NCBI GenBank assembly: GCA_013289685.1
Contig: JABCZL010000006.1
Location: 248,001 to 312,000, forward strand
Length of the DNA: 64,000 nucleotides
Reading direction: 5' to 3'
DNA from: Acidobacteriota bacterium
Lineage (GTDB): Bacteria; Acidobacteriota; Terriglobia; Terriglobales; Acidobacteriaceae
Part shown: one piece after another, positions 8,933 to 16,935 of the stretch
Layout: the number at the start of each line of letters is the position of its first letter
Numbering within the stretch: position 1 is the first letter of the stretch
Made by a program: the position numbers and the translations under genes
The notes under the pieces: generated by a model
Seen by the model: the letters and a program-made list of their open reading frames with translations, nothing else
What the model was told of the DNA's origin: nothing
Database searches by the model: none

Positions 8933-10702
8933 TTAGGTTTTGGACCAGCCACGGTTGGCGATGGGCCCGACACCTTCTTTAATCGTAACGAGTCGATTGG
9001 CGGGTAATCGCTTGAAAGTTTCGTGGAGTCCGCTGGGCCAGTAGACGTCAATGTCAACGGTAGTGGAGGTCCCCAAGCCGAAATGCAAACGGGGATCGCT
9101 GCAGGAGAAAAAGCTGGATTGGCTCAACACGGCTTGCGCCTGGGTCTTGCCACCGTAATGGACGAGAACTCTGGCTCCAATGGCGCTGCGATTGGACTTT
9201 ACACCATCGAGTTTCACCTTGATCCAGTTCGTTGTGCCGCTCAAGTCGTTGCGCAGCAGCGAGGGAGGCTCGTTGAGATTAATGATCAGTATGTCGATGT
9301 CCCCGTCGTTGTCGAAATCTCCAAAAGCGCATCCTCGACTACAGTGGGACGCCGCTATCCCCGGACCGGCCTCCTGCAAGAGTTCTTCAAACACGCCCTT
9401 GCCCAGATTCCGAAAGACGACACGCGGTGTCTTGTTGGGATATTGCGGCAGGCTTCGTTCCACTTGCGGGTAAACATGGCCGGTAACGATGAAGAGGTCC
9501 GGAAGACCATCGTTGTCCAGGTCAACGATGCCTGCCCCCCAACAAACATATCGAGTTTCGACTCCAATGCGAGACGCTCCCGTAACATCGTCGAAATTAC
9601 CCTTCCCGTCGTTGTGGTAAAGGATGTTTGTGTCGTCCAGAAAATGTGTCTTTAAAAGGTCGAGATGTCCGTCGAGATCGTAATCGCCGACTCCGACTCC
9701 CATGCCCGCCTGCTCCATGCCATCTTCGCTGAGCGCTACGCCTCGCAGCACTCCTTCTTCACGAAAGGTTCCATCTCGATTATTCATGAACAAGAGACTG
9801 GGAGTGGAATCGGAGGCGAGGTAGATGTCCTGCCATCCATCCTCATCGAAATCCGCCGCGACCACAGTCAGGCCGTATGTGCCTGGAGCGCGATGGATGC
9901 CCGCTTCCTGAGTTACGTCGGTGAATGTTCCGTTGCCGTTATTTCGATATAGCGAATGCTTTCCCGTCCCCAACCCGCGAGGTCCGCATTCCACGGGGAT
10001 TCCCTTCCATCGGCAATACGGATTTTCGCCAGGAACGCCTGCACTTTCAAAGGAGAAACGTACGTAATTCGAAACAAAGAGGTCGAGGTGCCCATCACGG
10101 TTATAGTCCAGGAAGGTACAGCCCGCACCGAACCTCAGTTGATCGCTCCACAGCCCGGCCTCTTTGGTTACATCCGTGAACGTTCCGTTGCCGTTGTTGC
10201 GATACAGGACATTCTGCCCGTACGTGGTGAAAAAAATATCGTCAAAACCGTCGTTGTTGTAGTCTCCGATGCAGACGCCGCAGGCCCACCCAAGCGAGTG
10301 TAAACCAGCTTTTTCTGTGACGTCGGTAAACGTGCCATCCCGATTATTTTTGTACAGTCGATTCGTGGTGCCTTCGGGAGCTCCGCGCAGACGAGTACCT
10401 GAAAGCACAAACAAATCCATCCACCCATCGTTGTCGTAGTCAATGAAGGCGCAGCCGCATCCCGTGGACTCGACGATGTATTTTTTCGTTTCTTCGTCGC
10501 CATAAATCACCGGGGCGTGCAGGCCGGCCTCGGCGGCCACGTCGACGAAGTGGGAGTTGAAGGGGCGCCCGGAGGGCGCACCTCTCGGCATGGGCTTGGC
10601 GGTGTGCCCCCCCATTCCCTCCTGCGCGAACAACCGATTCGCGGGAAGGGTGAGCACGGCCCCTACCCCGAGCCGGACAAAGCTACGACGGCTGTAATTC
10701 AT
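8933..10702 (-). CDS. CRTAC1-family protein (FG-GAP/VCBS repeats, ASPIC/UnbV C-terminus), Tat-exported
   Basis: The 589-residue protein starts with a twin-arginine signal (NYSRRSFVRLGVGAVLTL, cleavage after LFAQ). Between about residues 50 and 460 are repeated FG-GAP/VCBS calcium-binding blades such as FIDYDNDGWMDLFVLSG, IGDYNNDGFDDIFFTTYG and VGDYDLDGHLDLLKTHF, alternating with LYRNNGNGTFTDVT. The last about 100 residues match the ASPIC/UnbV module (NWIKVKLDGVKSNRSAIGAR, DVYWPSGLHETF). The fold is a beta-propeller exported folded to the periplasm or surface; biochemical function is unknown. It opens a - strand series with the TonB receptor and TPR gene and is divergent from the cytochrome-type gene at 10864. 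Confidence 0.92.
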   Translation of the reverse strand: MNYSRRSFVRLGVGAVLTLPANRLFAQEGMGGHTAKPMPRGAPSGRPFNSHFVDVAAEAGLHAPVIYGDEETKKYIVESTGCGCAFIDYDNDGWMDLFVLSGTRLRGAPEGTTNRLYKNNRDGTFTDVTEKAGLHSLGWACGVCIGDYNNDGFDDIFFTTYGQNVLYRNNGNGTFTDVTKEAGLWSDQLRFGAGCTFLDYNRDGHLDLFVSNYVRFSFESAGVPGENPYCRWKGIPVECGPRGLGTGKHSLYRNNGNGTFTDVTQEAGIHRAPGTYGLTVVAADFDEDGWQDIYLASDSTPSLLFMNNRDGTFREEGVLRGVALSEDGMEQAGMGVGVGDYDLDGHLDLLKTHFLDDTNILYHNDGKGNFDDVTGASRIGVETRYVCWGAGIVDLDNDGLPDLFIVTGHVYPQVERSLPQYPNKTPRVVFRNLGKGVFEELLQEAGPGIAASHCSRGCAFGDFDNDGDIDILIINLNEPPSLLRNDLSGTTNWIKVKLDGVKSNRSAIGARVLVHYGGKTQAQAVLSQSSFFSCSDPRLHFGLGTSTTVDIDVYWPSGLHETFKRLPANRLVTIKEGVGPIANRGWSKT

Positions 10703-10863
10703 GGCTCGAAGAGTCCTCAGCGTTTAGCTTTCGTGAATCGATGATGTTAGCATGGCGCCGAATTGTGACGAAGGCTGAGCTACCACACCGGGCGAGCCCC
10801 GGTTCTAATCCTTGTCATCGCGCAGACCTGGACTTAGAATGACGGCTTCGACGGGGAGGACCT

Positions 10864-12243
10864 ATGGTTCCGCGCAGAATTGTCTATGTCCTCATATTAA
10901 TCGCGTTTGGCGGTCTGTTCCTGGGAGCAGGACAAGAAAGCACGAATCCTCCGAAGGAGGTCACCTACAACCGCGATGTGGCTCCGATTCTGTATAAGAA
11001 TTGCGTAGTGTGCCATCGCGCAAACGACATCGCTCCCATGTCGCTTATGACATATAAGGATACTCGTCCCTGGGCTCGGCTGATTCGTGAGGCCGTGGTG
11101 CAACGCAAGATGCCGCCGTGGCATGCCGACCCCAAGGTTGGCGATTTCATGAACGATCCGCGGCTCTCCGACGCGGACGTCGCGACCATCGATGCCTGGG
11201 TTCGAACCGGCACCAAGGAAGGCGATGCGAAGGATCTGCCTCCCGCGCCAGTGTTCCTCGAAGGCTGGCATATCAAACCCGACCTCGTGCTGACGATTCC
11301 CGAATTTACCGTGGCTGGCGCCAGTCAGGACGATTACGAATACATCTACGTTCCCACCAACTTTACTGAGGACAAATGGCTGCAGGCGGCCGAGGTGCTC
11401 CCCGGAGATCGGCGCGTGGTGCATCATGCCACCGTTTCTGTGATCGCAGCGGACAAAGTGGCGAAGGAAGAAGCAGAGCATGGCAAGGCCGATGCCGGAG
11501 TCGATAAATATCATTTCCGCACCGGCAAGGTATTACACCTGAGGACAGACGCGCCTGTGGTCGACGATGGGTGCGCCTCTCCCGATGGCGGCGGAATGCC
11601 GGGCATGTCGTCCGGATATTTGAACATCGTGCCGGGAATCTATTTGCCGGGCCATTTGGCTGAGACCCGGCCGGCAGGCTACGCGCTGCGAATTCCGGCA
11701 GGCTCTTATTTGCAGTTCCAGGTTCACTACAGCAACCATACTGGCGAGGACGTAAAAGATCGCACCAGCATCGGCCTGGTTTTTGCCCGCGAACCCGTGA
11801 AGCACGAAATCGCGCAGTACGAAATCTGGAACGACCTTTTCCTGATTCCGCCTGGCGACGCCAATCACAGGGTGACTTCGTGTTACACCTTGCCCAAGGA
11901 TGTCACCGTGCTGGCCTATACGGCTCACATGCATTTTCGCGGGAAGAGTATGACCACCGAAGCCGTTTATCCCGATGGCCGCCGCGAGGTGATACTGAAT
12001 GTGCCGCATTATGACTTCCGCTGGCAGGAGACTTACTTCCTGAAACACCAGTTCCTGCTCCCCAAAGGCACAAAGCTGGTAACCACCGCGTACTTCGACA
12101 ACTCGTTTGACAATGCGCAGAATCCCGATCCCTCCAAAGCCATCCGCTGGGGTGAGCCCAGCGACGAGGAGATGATGGGGTTCTGGTTGCAATTCGCAGA
12201 TCCCAAACTGATCGACGAAAAGCCTGCGATCGCGCACAAATGA
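10864..12243 (+). CDS. Cytochrome c / copper type II (PHM-like) monooxygenase-like fusion
   Basis: A 459-residue secreted protein; GGGGAGGACCT in front of ATG 10864 supports the start. A signal peptide (residues 1-23) is followed by a planctomycete-type cytochrome c module with one haem motif C47-V-V-C50-H51 in YNRDVAPILYKNCVVCHR and a distal region with MPPWHADP. The C-terminal two thirds resemble the Cu(II) ascorbate-dependent monooxygenase fold: VVHHATV supplies a His pair, YTAHMHFRGKSM an HxH pair, and SCYTLPKD a conserved Cys region. In PHM-like enzymes these residues hold two copper ions. Electrons could flow from the haem to copper within one chain, but substrate and activity are unknown. 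It is divergent from the CRTAC1 gene and followed by the MetE-like gene after 114 bp. Confidence 0.85.
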   Translation: MVPRRIVYVLILIAFGGLFLGAGQESTNPPKEVTYNRDVAPILYKNCVVCHRANDIAPMSLMTYKDTRPWARLIREAVVQRKMPPWHADPKVGDFMNDPRLSDADVATIDAWVRTGTKEGDAKDLPPAPVFLEGWHIKPDLVLTIPEFTVAGASQDDYEYIYVPTNFTEDKWLQAAEVLPGDRRVVHHATVSVIAADKVAKEEAEHGKADAGVDKYHFRTGKVLHLRTDAPVVDDGCASPDGGGMPGMSSGYLNIVPGIYLPGHLAETRPAGYALRIPAGSYLQFQVHYSNHTGEDVKDRTSIGLVFAREPVKHEIAQYEIWNDLFLIPPGDANHRVTSCYTLPKDVTVLAYTAHMHFRGKSMTTEAVYPDGRREVILNVPHYDFRWQETYFLKHQFLLPKGTKLVTTAYFDNSFDNAQNPDPSKAIRWGEPSDEEMMGFWLQFADPKLIDEKPAIAHK

Positions 12244-12357
12244 CGAAGCCGTATCGCTCGGGCAAAGCCAGATCCACCACCGCGCCATGAAGCCATCACC
12301 GACGACCTGCCGCTCCCCAGTGCTTGAGGGTATCTGCGCGTTTATTCGGAGGAACCC

Positions 12358-13551
12358 ATGTTCACTGCCACTGCCAACTTAATTCTTCCCAGCACCACCA
12401 CCGGGTCTTTTCCACGTCCACGTTGGTATGACGTCAGCATGTGGGGTCGCCCCCTCGACACCTGCATGCAGGACATTCGCTTCCGCGAGAAATTTCAGGA
12501 TGCCTTGGCGGTGGTGATCAGCGACCAGGATCGCGCGGGCCTCGATATCGTGACCCACGGTGACTTCCACGTGGATGAAGACCTCGCCGGCCGTGCCTGG
12601 CACCACTATCCCCTGCAGCGCTGGGCCGGCTTCGCGGGAGATTACCTCCAACCTGAGGCGACCACAGCGCCCTGGCTACACTATCCGCCGGGCACGCTGC
12701 TGAACGAAATCTACACCGGGTGGCGTTGGCCGCACGTCGTCGACAAAATCGAACATCGCCCCCTGGACTACCCTAAAGTGTGGCGCATCGCGCAGGGAAA
12801 AACGAGGAAGCCTCTCAAGTTCGGAACCTGTTGCTCCCAGGTGATGGCTCTCTTCTTGGACATCCACACTCCAAAATACAAAGACAAGCGGCAAGTCATT
12901 TGGGACATGGCCGAAGCCATGAACAAAGAATTGTTGTTGCTCCGCGATGCGGGTTGCAGGTGCATCCAGATTGAGGAGCCCACCTTCCATTTCATGGCCA
13001 ACACGTATGGCAAGGACCACGAAGAAGTGAAGTTCATGATTGAAGCTTTCAATCGGGAAGTACAAGGGCTGGACGACGTGGAGTTGTGGATACACACATG
13101 TTGGGGAAATCCCAACATGCAGCGGGTCATGGAGAACACCAGCTATGCGAACTCCATCGAAATCTACCTGGAGCGCTGCCGCGGCGACGTCTGGACTCTC
13201 GAGATGAAAGATCGTAACCAGGCGGACCTTGAGCTGTTCGAACCTTTCAAGCACGATCTCAAGAAAAAAATCTGCGTCGGCGCCGTAAGTCACCGCGCGC
13301 TGCAAGCCGACCGCCCCGAAGACGTGGCGGCGGAAATCCGCAAGGCGCTGAAATATATTCCAGTGGAAAAGTTGATTATCTCGAACGACTGCGGCTTCGG
13401 ACGTCAGGGCTGCAATCGCGAGATCGCCTTTTACAAGGCGAGTGCCCTGGCGCAAGGCTGCAACATCGTGCGTCGTGAACTGGGACTCCCAACTACCTAC
13501 GTCCCGGCCGCCGACCCGAAGCTTCAAATCGATGTGGTTCCCGGCCGCTAG
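12358..13551 (+). CDS. MetE C-terminal-like cobalamin-independent methyltransferase
   Basis: The 397-residue protein has a strong ribosome binding site (CGGAGGAACCC before ATG). It resembles the C-terminal barrel of cobalamin-independent methionine synthase: TTTGSFPRPRWY at the start, IQIEEPTFHF in the middle and SNDCGFGRQGCNREIAFYK near the end. The zinc ligands known for MetE are visible as H246-T-C248 in WIHTCWGN and C345 in NDCGFG. It lacks the N-terminal half of full MetE, so it belongs to the short methyltransferase group that moves a methyl group onto a thiol such as homocysteine; the methyl donor cannot be told. Its proximity to the cytochrome-type gene suggests, but does not prove, co-expression. 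Confidence 0.85.
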   Translation: MFTATANLILPSTTTGSFPRPRWYDVSMWGRPLDTCMQDIRFREKFQDALAVVISDQDRAGLDIVTHGDFHVDEDLAGRAWHHYPLQRWAGFAGDYLQPEATTAPWLHYPPGTLLNEIYTGWRWPHVVDKIEHRPLDYPKVWRIAQGKTRKPLKFGTCCSQVMALFLDIHTPKYKDKRQVIWDMAEAMNKELLLLRDAGCRCIQIEEPTFHFMANTYGKDHEEVKFMIEAFNREVQGLDDVELWIHTCWGNPNMQRVMENTSYANSIEIYLERCRGDVWTLEMKDRNQADLELFEPFKHDLKKKICVGAVSHRALQADRPEDVAAEIRKALKYIPVEKLIISNDCGFGRQGCNREIAFYKASALAQGCNIVRRELGLPTTYVPAADPKLQIDVVPGR

Positions 13552-13712
13552 ATTCTGCTTACGGGGCACAAAATTCAATCCGTGGGTTAAGCGAGTATTA
13601 AGTGGCCGCCGAAGTCCTTACCGACAATCAAGCCTGCTCGCAAGCGATCTTGCCTACATGGGATTGAATCGTACGGCACACTTCGGCACGCCCGGTTGGG
13701 GCGCGAGTTGGG

Positions 13713-14222
13713 TCACTGATGATTTTTCGCAAGTCCTTGCAGCCGAATTTCGTGCTTGAAGATCTCTGCGCATTCGGGCAAGTGCGTTCGATATTTTGAA
13801 GGAAGTTCAATGCAAAGGTCCACCGCGCTCTTGCGCATTGCGTGTAGCTCCAAAAGTGCCGCCGTACTGACCGTCAGCGTAGGTGGCAGGTTGTTATCTA
13901 CCGGGCTTCGATCCGCGATACCCTCGGCAGTTTTTTTCTTGATCGCACCCGAAGTAGAATTCCTCGTGGCATTGTCAGGAACGCCCATCTCATGGACTGC
14001 GGAGGAAGAAGCCAGGTCAAATGCGTTCCGGTTGTTGAATCCAGTCCCGTTGATTCCAGTCGGTCCGTGTGGGGTTTGGCTACTGCCATATATAGTGCTA
14101 CTCGGAGACGTCAATGCGTAAGCGTGATCTCTGGCCGTAATCTGCGCCCAGGTTGGCACCGCGAGAAGGAAAACCACCGGGAGAAACCAAACACAAAGTA
14201 ACTTTCTGTTCTGGGTAAACAC
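13713..14222 (-). CDS. Small secreted protein of unknown function
   Basis: I start this gene at GTG 14222 because AAAGGAGCAAGC directly precedes it and a good signal peptide follows (FTQNRKLLCVWFLPVVFLLA, cleavage after TWAQ). The longer frame to 14420 has no such site. The mature part (about 140 residues) has a Gly/Asn-rich stretch (YGSSQTPHGPTGINGTGFNN), a Lys-rich middle and a C-terminal helical part with two Cys (DLCIELPSKY, HLPECAEIFKHE), which could form a disulfide. I recognise no family. It stands alone between the MetE-like gene and broken response-regulator pieces. Confidence 0.6.
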   Translation of the reverse strand: MFTQNRKLLCVWFLPVVFLLAVPTWAQITARDHAYALTSPSSTIYGSSQTPHGPTGINGTGFNNRNAFDLASSSAVHEMGVPDNATRNSTSGAIKKKTAEGIADRSPVDNNLPPTLTVSTAALLELHAMRKSAVDLCIELPSKYRTHLPECAEIFKHEIRLQGLAKNHQ

Positions 14223-14579
14223 GCTTGCTCCTTTAAACACTCTGAGATCGCCCACCGATTCGTGCGTCAACGCACAGCCTCGGTTCGCCATGATCTGGAT
14301 AGAAACGTCCCTCGGCTTGAAGCAGAACTTAATCCTGATTTCGATGATTTGCCAATGGCCCAAAAGAGGGATAACCGCACCAGCAGAACCATAGGAAAGC
14401 ATTCGGTGTCTAGCACGCACCCCCTCAGCAGGCGGTGAAATCCGACAGGAGAAAAGACTAGCTCGTTGGTCTGGTGAACTTCGTTGCTCCAGGGCAATCA
14501 GTAAAACTATTGAAACATCGCGATCGGCTCGAGACTCAAAGATGGGCGACAGCCATGGCGAAATTGGGGGTCGAGTTCG

Positions 14580-14740
14580 ATGGCACGCTGTCGCAAACGA
14601 CAGTTCCCAAACCCAGACGCGCGCAATGAAATGCAGCGAATCAGTCTGGGGGCCTGCGGCTACGTTGTGAAGATCAAAGCCGGAAACGATCTGCAGTGGA
14701 CGGAGTTCTTGAGGGCAGGCACTTTGTCCGCGGCGACTTT
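14580..14740 (+). pseudogene. Remnant: C-terminal half of a response-regulator receiver domain
   Basis: The + frame reads ISLGACGYVVKIKAGNDL, which matches the alpha4-beta5 region of NarL-type receiver domains (LGA-GYVVK with the conserved Lys). About one base is missing near 14693; after the shift the text continues AVDGVLEGRHFVRGDF, the usual end of the same domain. No phospho-acceptor half or DNA-binding domain is attached. The piece points towards another receiver remnant on the opposite strand. Confidence 0.65.
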
Positions 14741-14774
14741 CGCCTTGGTCAACTGCACGGCGATCTCCGCCATT

Positions 14775-14972
14775 TCAGCCCGGGCGTTGTACCAGAGGAA
14801 GAAAGGCTGGTTCGCTCTGAATTGCTTCCCTCGCGACTTCTATGCCGCTCATACCTGGCATCGAGATGTCCAACACGACCAAATCGGGTTCGAGCGCCAG
14901 TACTGCCTCTAGAGCAGCCTGCCCATCTGAGACCAAGCCAATGACATCGAATAATTCCTCCAGCAGGCTCAG
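14775..14972 (-). pseudogene. Remnant: N-terminal half of a response-regulator receiver domain
   Basis: The - frame reads LSLLEELFDVIGLVSDGQAA then LALEPDLVVLDISMPGMSG, including the phospho-acceptor Asp of receiver domains, and runs to VAREAI near 14821. A TAG at 14973-14975 cuts it from any start, the acidic N-terminal pocket is missing, and similarity ends before the second half of the domain. It lies head-to-head with the + strand C-terminal half at 14580-14740. Confidence 0.7.
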
Positions 14973-15007
14973 CTATTTGCCACCGGCGAAGTTGGCGCAA
15001 GTCGACA

Positions 15008-15223
15008 TTAGCCCAGGGCCGCGGTGCCGTGCGCGACTGGGATGTTCTCGGGTTTTTCGCCAGCAAGTATGTTCTTCGGTTCTACCGACTCAGCCGTCAG
15101 TGCAAGATGATCAGCTGCGAGACAAACAAAGAAACAGCAAGCCAGCAGTGAGAGCACAAAAGGGCGCGCCCGTGCCTCCTGTCGTCGGCACGATCCAACT
15201 GGCCTAGGTCGGGTCTCCTCCAT
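15008..15223 (-). CDS. Doubtful small ORF with a hydrophobic segment
   Basis: The 71-codon frame has one hydrophobic stretch (RPFVLSLLACCFFVCLAA) followed by a short polar tail. There is no ribosome binding site and no family. It may be a small membrane peptide or chance, lying in a region of broken genes. The rest of 14223-15735 holds only the two receiver remnants and two inverted repeats. Confidence 0.2.
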   Translation of the reverse strand: MEETRPRPVGSCRRQEARARPFVLSLLACCFFVCLAADHLALTAESVEPKNILAGEKPENIPVAHGTAALG

Positions 15224-15254
15224 AGGAACGCAGGCCTTCTCGAACGGGTTGCGT

Positions 15255-15276
15255 GACCCGCAACTCGTTGCGGGTC
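15255..15276. repeat. Inverted repeat GACCCGCAAC/GTTGCGGGTC
   Basis: Perfect 10-bp arms (15255-15264, 15267-15276) around a 2-base gap. The sequence resembles the GGGTTGC/GCAACCC palindrome at 35728-35760, so both may belong to one intergenic repeat family. Confidence 0.5.
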
Positions 15277-15570
15277 AACCGTCCAGGGCGACTAAGACGT
15301 GCCCACACAACAAACCCCTTCAGAATGTATTTCATCGTCGCATTGTTTTTCGCTGAGGACCCAGTGGCTCGTCACGACCACGCTGCCGCAGATGCCCGGT
15401 CGCGATCAATGAAATATGAGTACGGGTGAAACTTCATCGACATTTGGGGTGCTTGGCAGCTGGCGCTTTTGACAGGTCGCTCCCGAACTCGGGCGCTTCG
15501 TAATACTTTTGGCAGTCGGACCTAACTGGGACGGATCCCCCGAGCCTCATGGGCTTTCCCCTACTGTCAG

Positions 15571-15596
15571 TTTTGACGGTTACACATCCGTCAAAA
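15571..15596. promoter_or_regulatory. Operator-like palindrome upstream of the OmpA-family gene
   Basis: Perfect 9-bp arms TTTTGACGG (15571-15579) and CCGTCAAAA (15588-15596) with an 8-base spacer, 140 bp upstream of ATG 15736. A regulator site or an upstream terminator are both possible. Confidence 0.4.
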
Positions 15597-15735
15597 CAGG
15601 GCTAGCCTTCAGGATGAGCAAGCAGCTCACGATGACGAACGAGCGAGCGAATTACTCTCCTTATCGTTTCTCGCTTTTCCGAAAGGAGACTGCTCGCACA
15701 AGTTCAGACAAAGATAGCCGCGAAAGGACAATCGT

Positions 15736-16680
15736 ATGAAGCATGCTCGTAGAAGGATCGTGACCTGCATCGCATTGCTTTGCATGGTATGCGTCGGGTT
15801 GACGTTTGGCGCGTCGGAGGGCAAGAAGGTCAAACTCAACGGACTGATTACCGGACGAGACGGGGACGATTTCACACTGAAGACTCTTAAGGGATCAACA
15901 AATGTCGTCGTAGTGTTGACGGATGATACGAAGGTTCAGACACCGGTCGGTTTGTTCCGGCACACGGAGCAGGCAGTCACCGCTCTCATCCCTGGGCTTA
16001 AAGTGTCAGTTCAGGGCACCGGCACTGAAACCCGAGTGGTCGCCAAGACCATCAATCTCACGAAAGAAGATTTACTTCTCGCCGAGACTATTCAGGCTGG
16101 CTTGAACCCGACGCAACAGCAGCAAGCGACCAACACGTCCAACATTGCCGATAACAAGGAAAACATTTCAACCAACAAGGAAGAGATTTCCGGCAACCAG
16201 CAGCAGATAGGGGCCAATCAAGCAGCCATTGGTGCCAACCAGCAGGATATCGCAGCTAATCAACAGGAGATTCAGGCTACCACTCAGCGATTCTCTGAGC
16301 TTTCCGAATATGACACGAAGGGCAAAGCAGTGGTTTACTTCGCCACCGGAAGTTACGCAATTTCAGACAGTGACAAAGCCGCTTTGTCGGTGCTGGCGGC
16401 AAGCGCAATTGGCACACCCGGCTACATCATCCAGGTAAAGGGCTTTGCCGATTCATCGGGCAATGCCGCGATGAACCAGCAGTTGAGCATGGATCGAGCC
16501 CAAGCTGTGGTCGCGTACTTGCTGCAGAACTGCCGCGTCCCTCTGCGACACATCGTGGCGCCGGGCGCGATGGGCATAGCTGATCCCGCAGCGCCTAACG
16601 AGACCGCTGAAGGACGCGCGGACAACCGTCGGGTGGACGTCAAGGTGCTGGTGAATAAAGGGGTGGCTGGAGGAATGTAG
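15736..16680 (+). CDS. OmpA-family protein with coiled-coil spacer repeats
   Basis: The 314-residue protein starts after AAAGGACAATCGT. A signal peptide (MKHARRRIVTCIALLCMVCV) is followed by a small beta domain at about 27-120 that looks like DUF5666 (VKLNGLITGRDGDDFTLKTL). Residues about 130-190 are short NQQ repeats (GANQAAIGANQQDIAANQQE) expected to form a coiled coil, like a length spacer. The C-terminal domain is OmpA-like (VVYFATGSYAISDSDKAALS, FADSSGNAAMNQQLSMDRAQ, NRRVDVKVLV) and should bind peptidoglycan. The probable role is tethering the outer membrane or sensing the envelope. It stands alone, upstream of an ABC exporter. Confidence 0.88.
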   Translation: MKHARRRIVTCIALLCMVCVGLTFGASEGKKVKLNGLITGRDGDDFTLKTLKGSTNVVVVLTDDTKVQTPVGLFRHTEQAVTALIPGLKVSVQGTGTETRVVAKTINLTKEDLLLAETIQAGLNPTQQQQATNTSNIADNKENISTNKEEISGNQQQIGANQAAIGANQQDIAANQQEIQATTQRFSELSEYDTKGKAVVYFATGSYAISDSDKAALSVLAASAIGTPGYIIQVKGFADSSGNAAMNQQLSMDRAQAVVAYLLQNCRVPLRHIVAPGAMGIADPAAPNETAEGRADNRRVDVKVLVNKGVAGGM

Positions 16681-16935
16681 ACGCCTATTTAGACTGAAGC
16701 GATACCATCCAGAAACCTTTGCGGCTTGCGCCGGCGGGCGATCCTAGTCGCTGGTCGTCCGGAAAGCGGAGTCGTGTTGGGTTGATCTGGCAATCTGAGT
16801 CGAGGGCTTGGCGTCTTTGACGTGATCGGCGGTGCAGAAATCCCTACGGGTCCCCAAGTCTCGTCTGGACCGAGGTGACACCTCTTGGTCTAAATAAGGG
16901 ACGTTTCGCGTATGCGTTAAGCGAGGATATCTAAA

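Noticed and set aside
13713-14420. Longer version of the secreted protein starting at 14420
   Set aside because: The extra residues precede a GTG with a strong Shine-Dalgarno and a proper signal peptide, so the shorter start is better.
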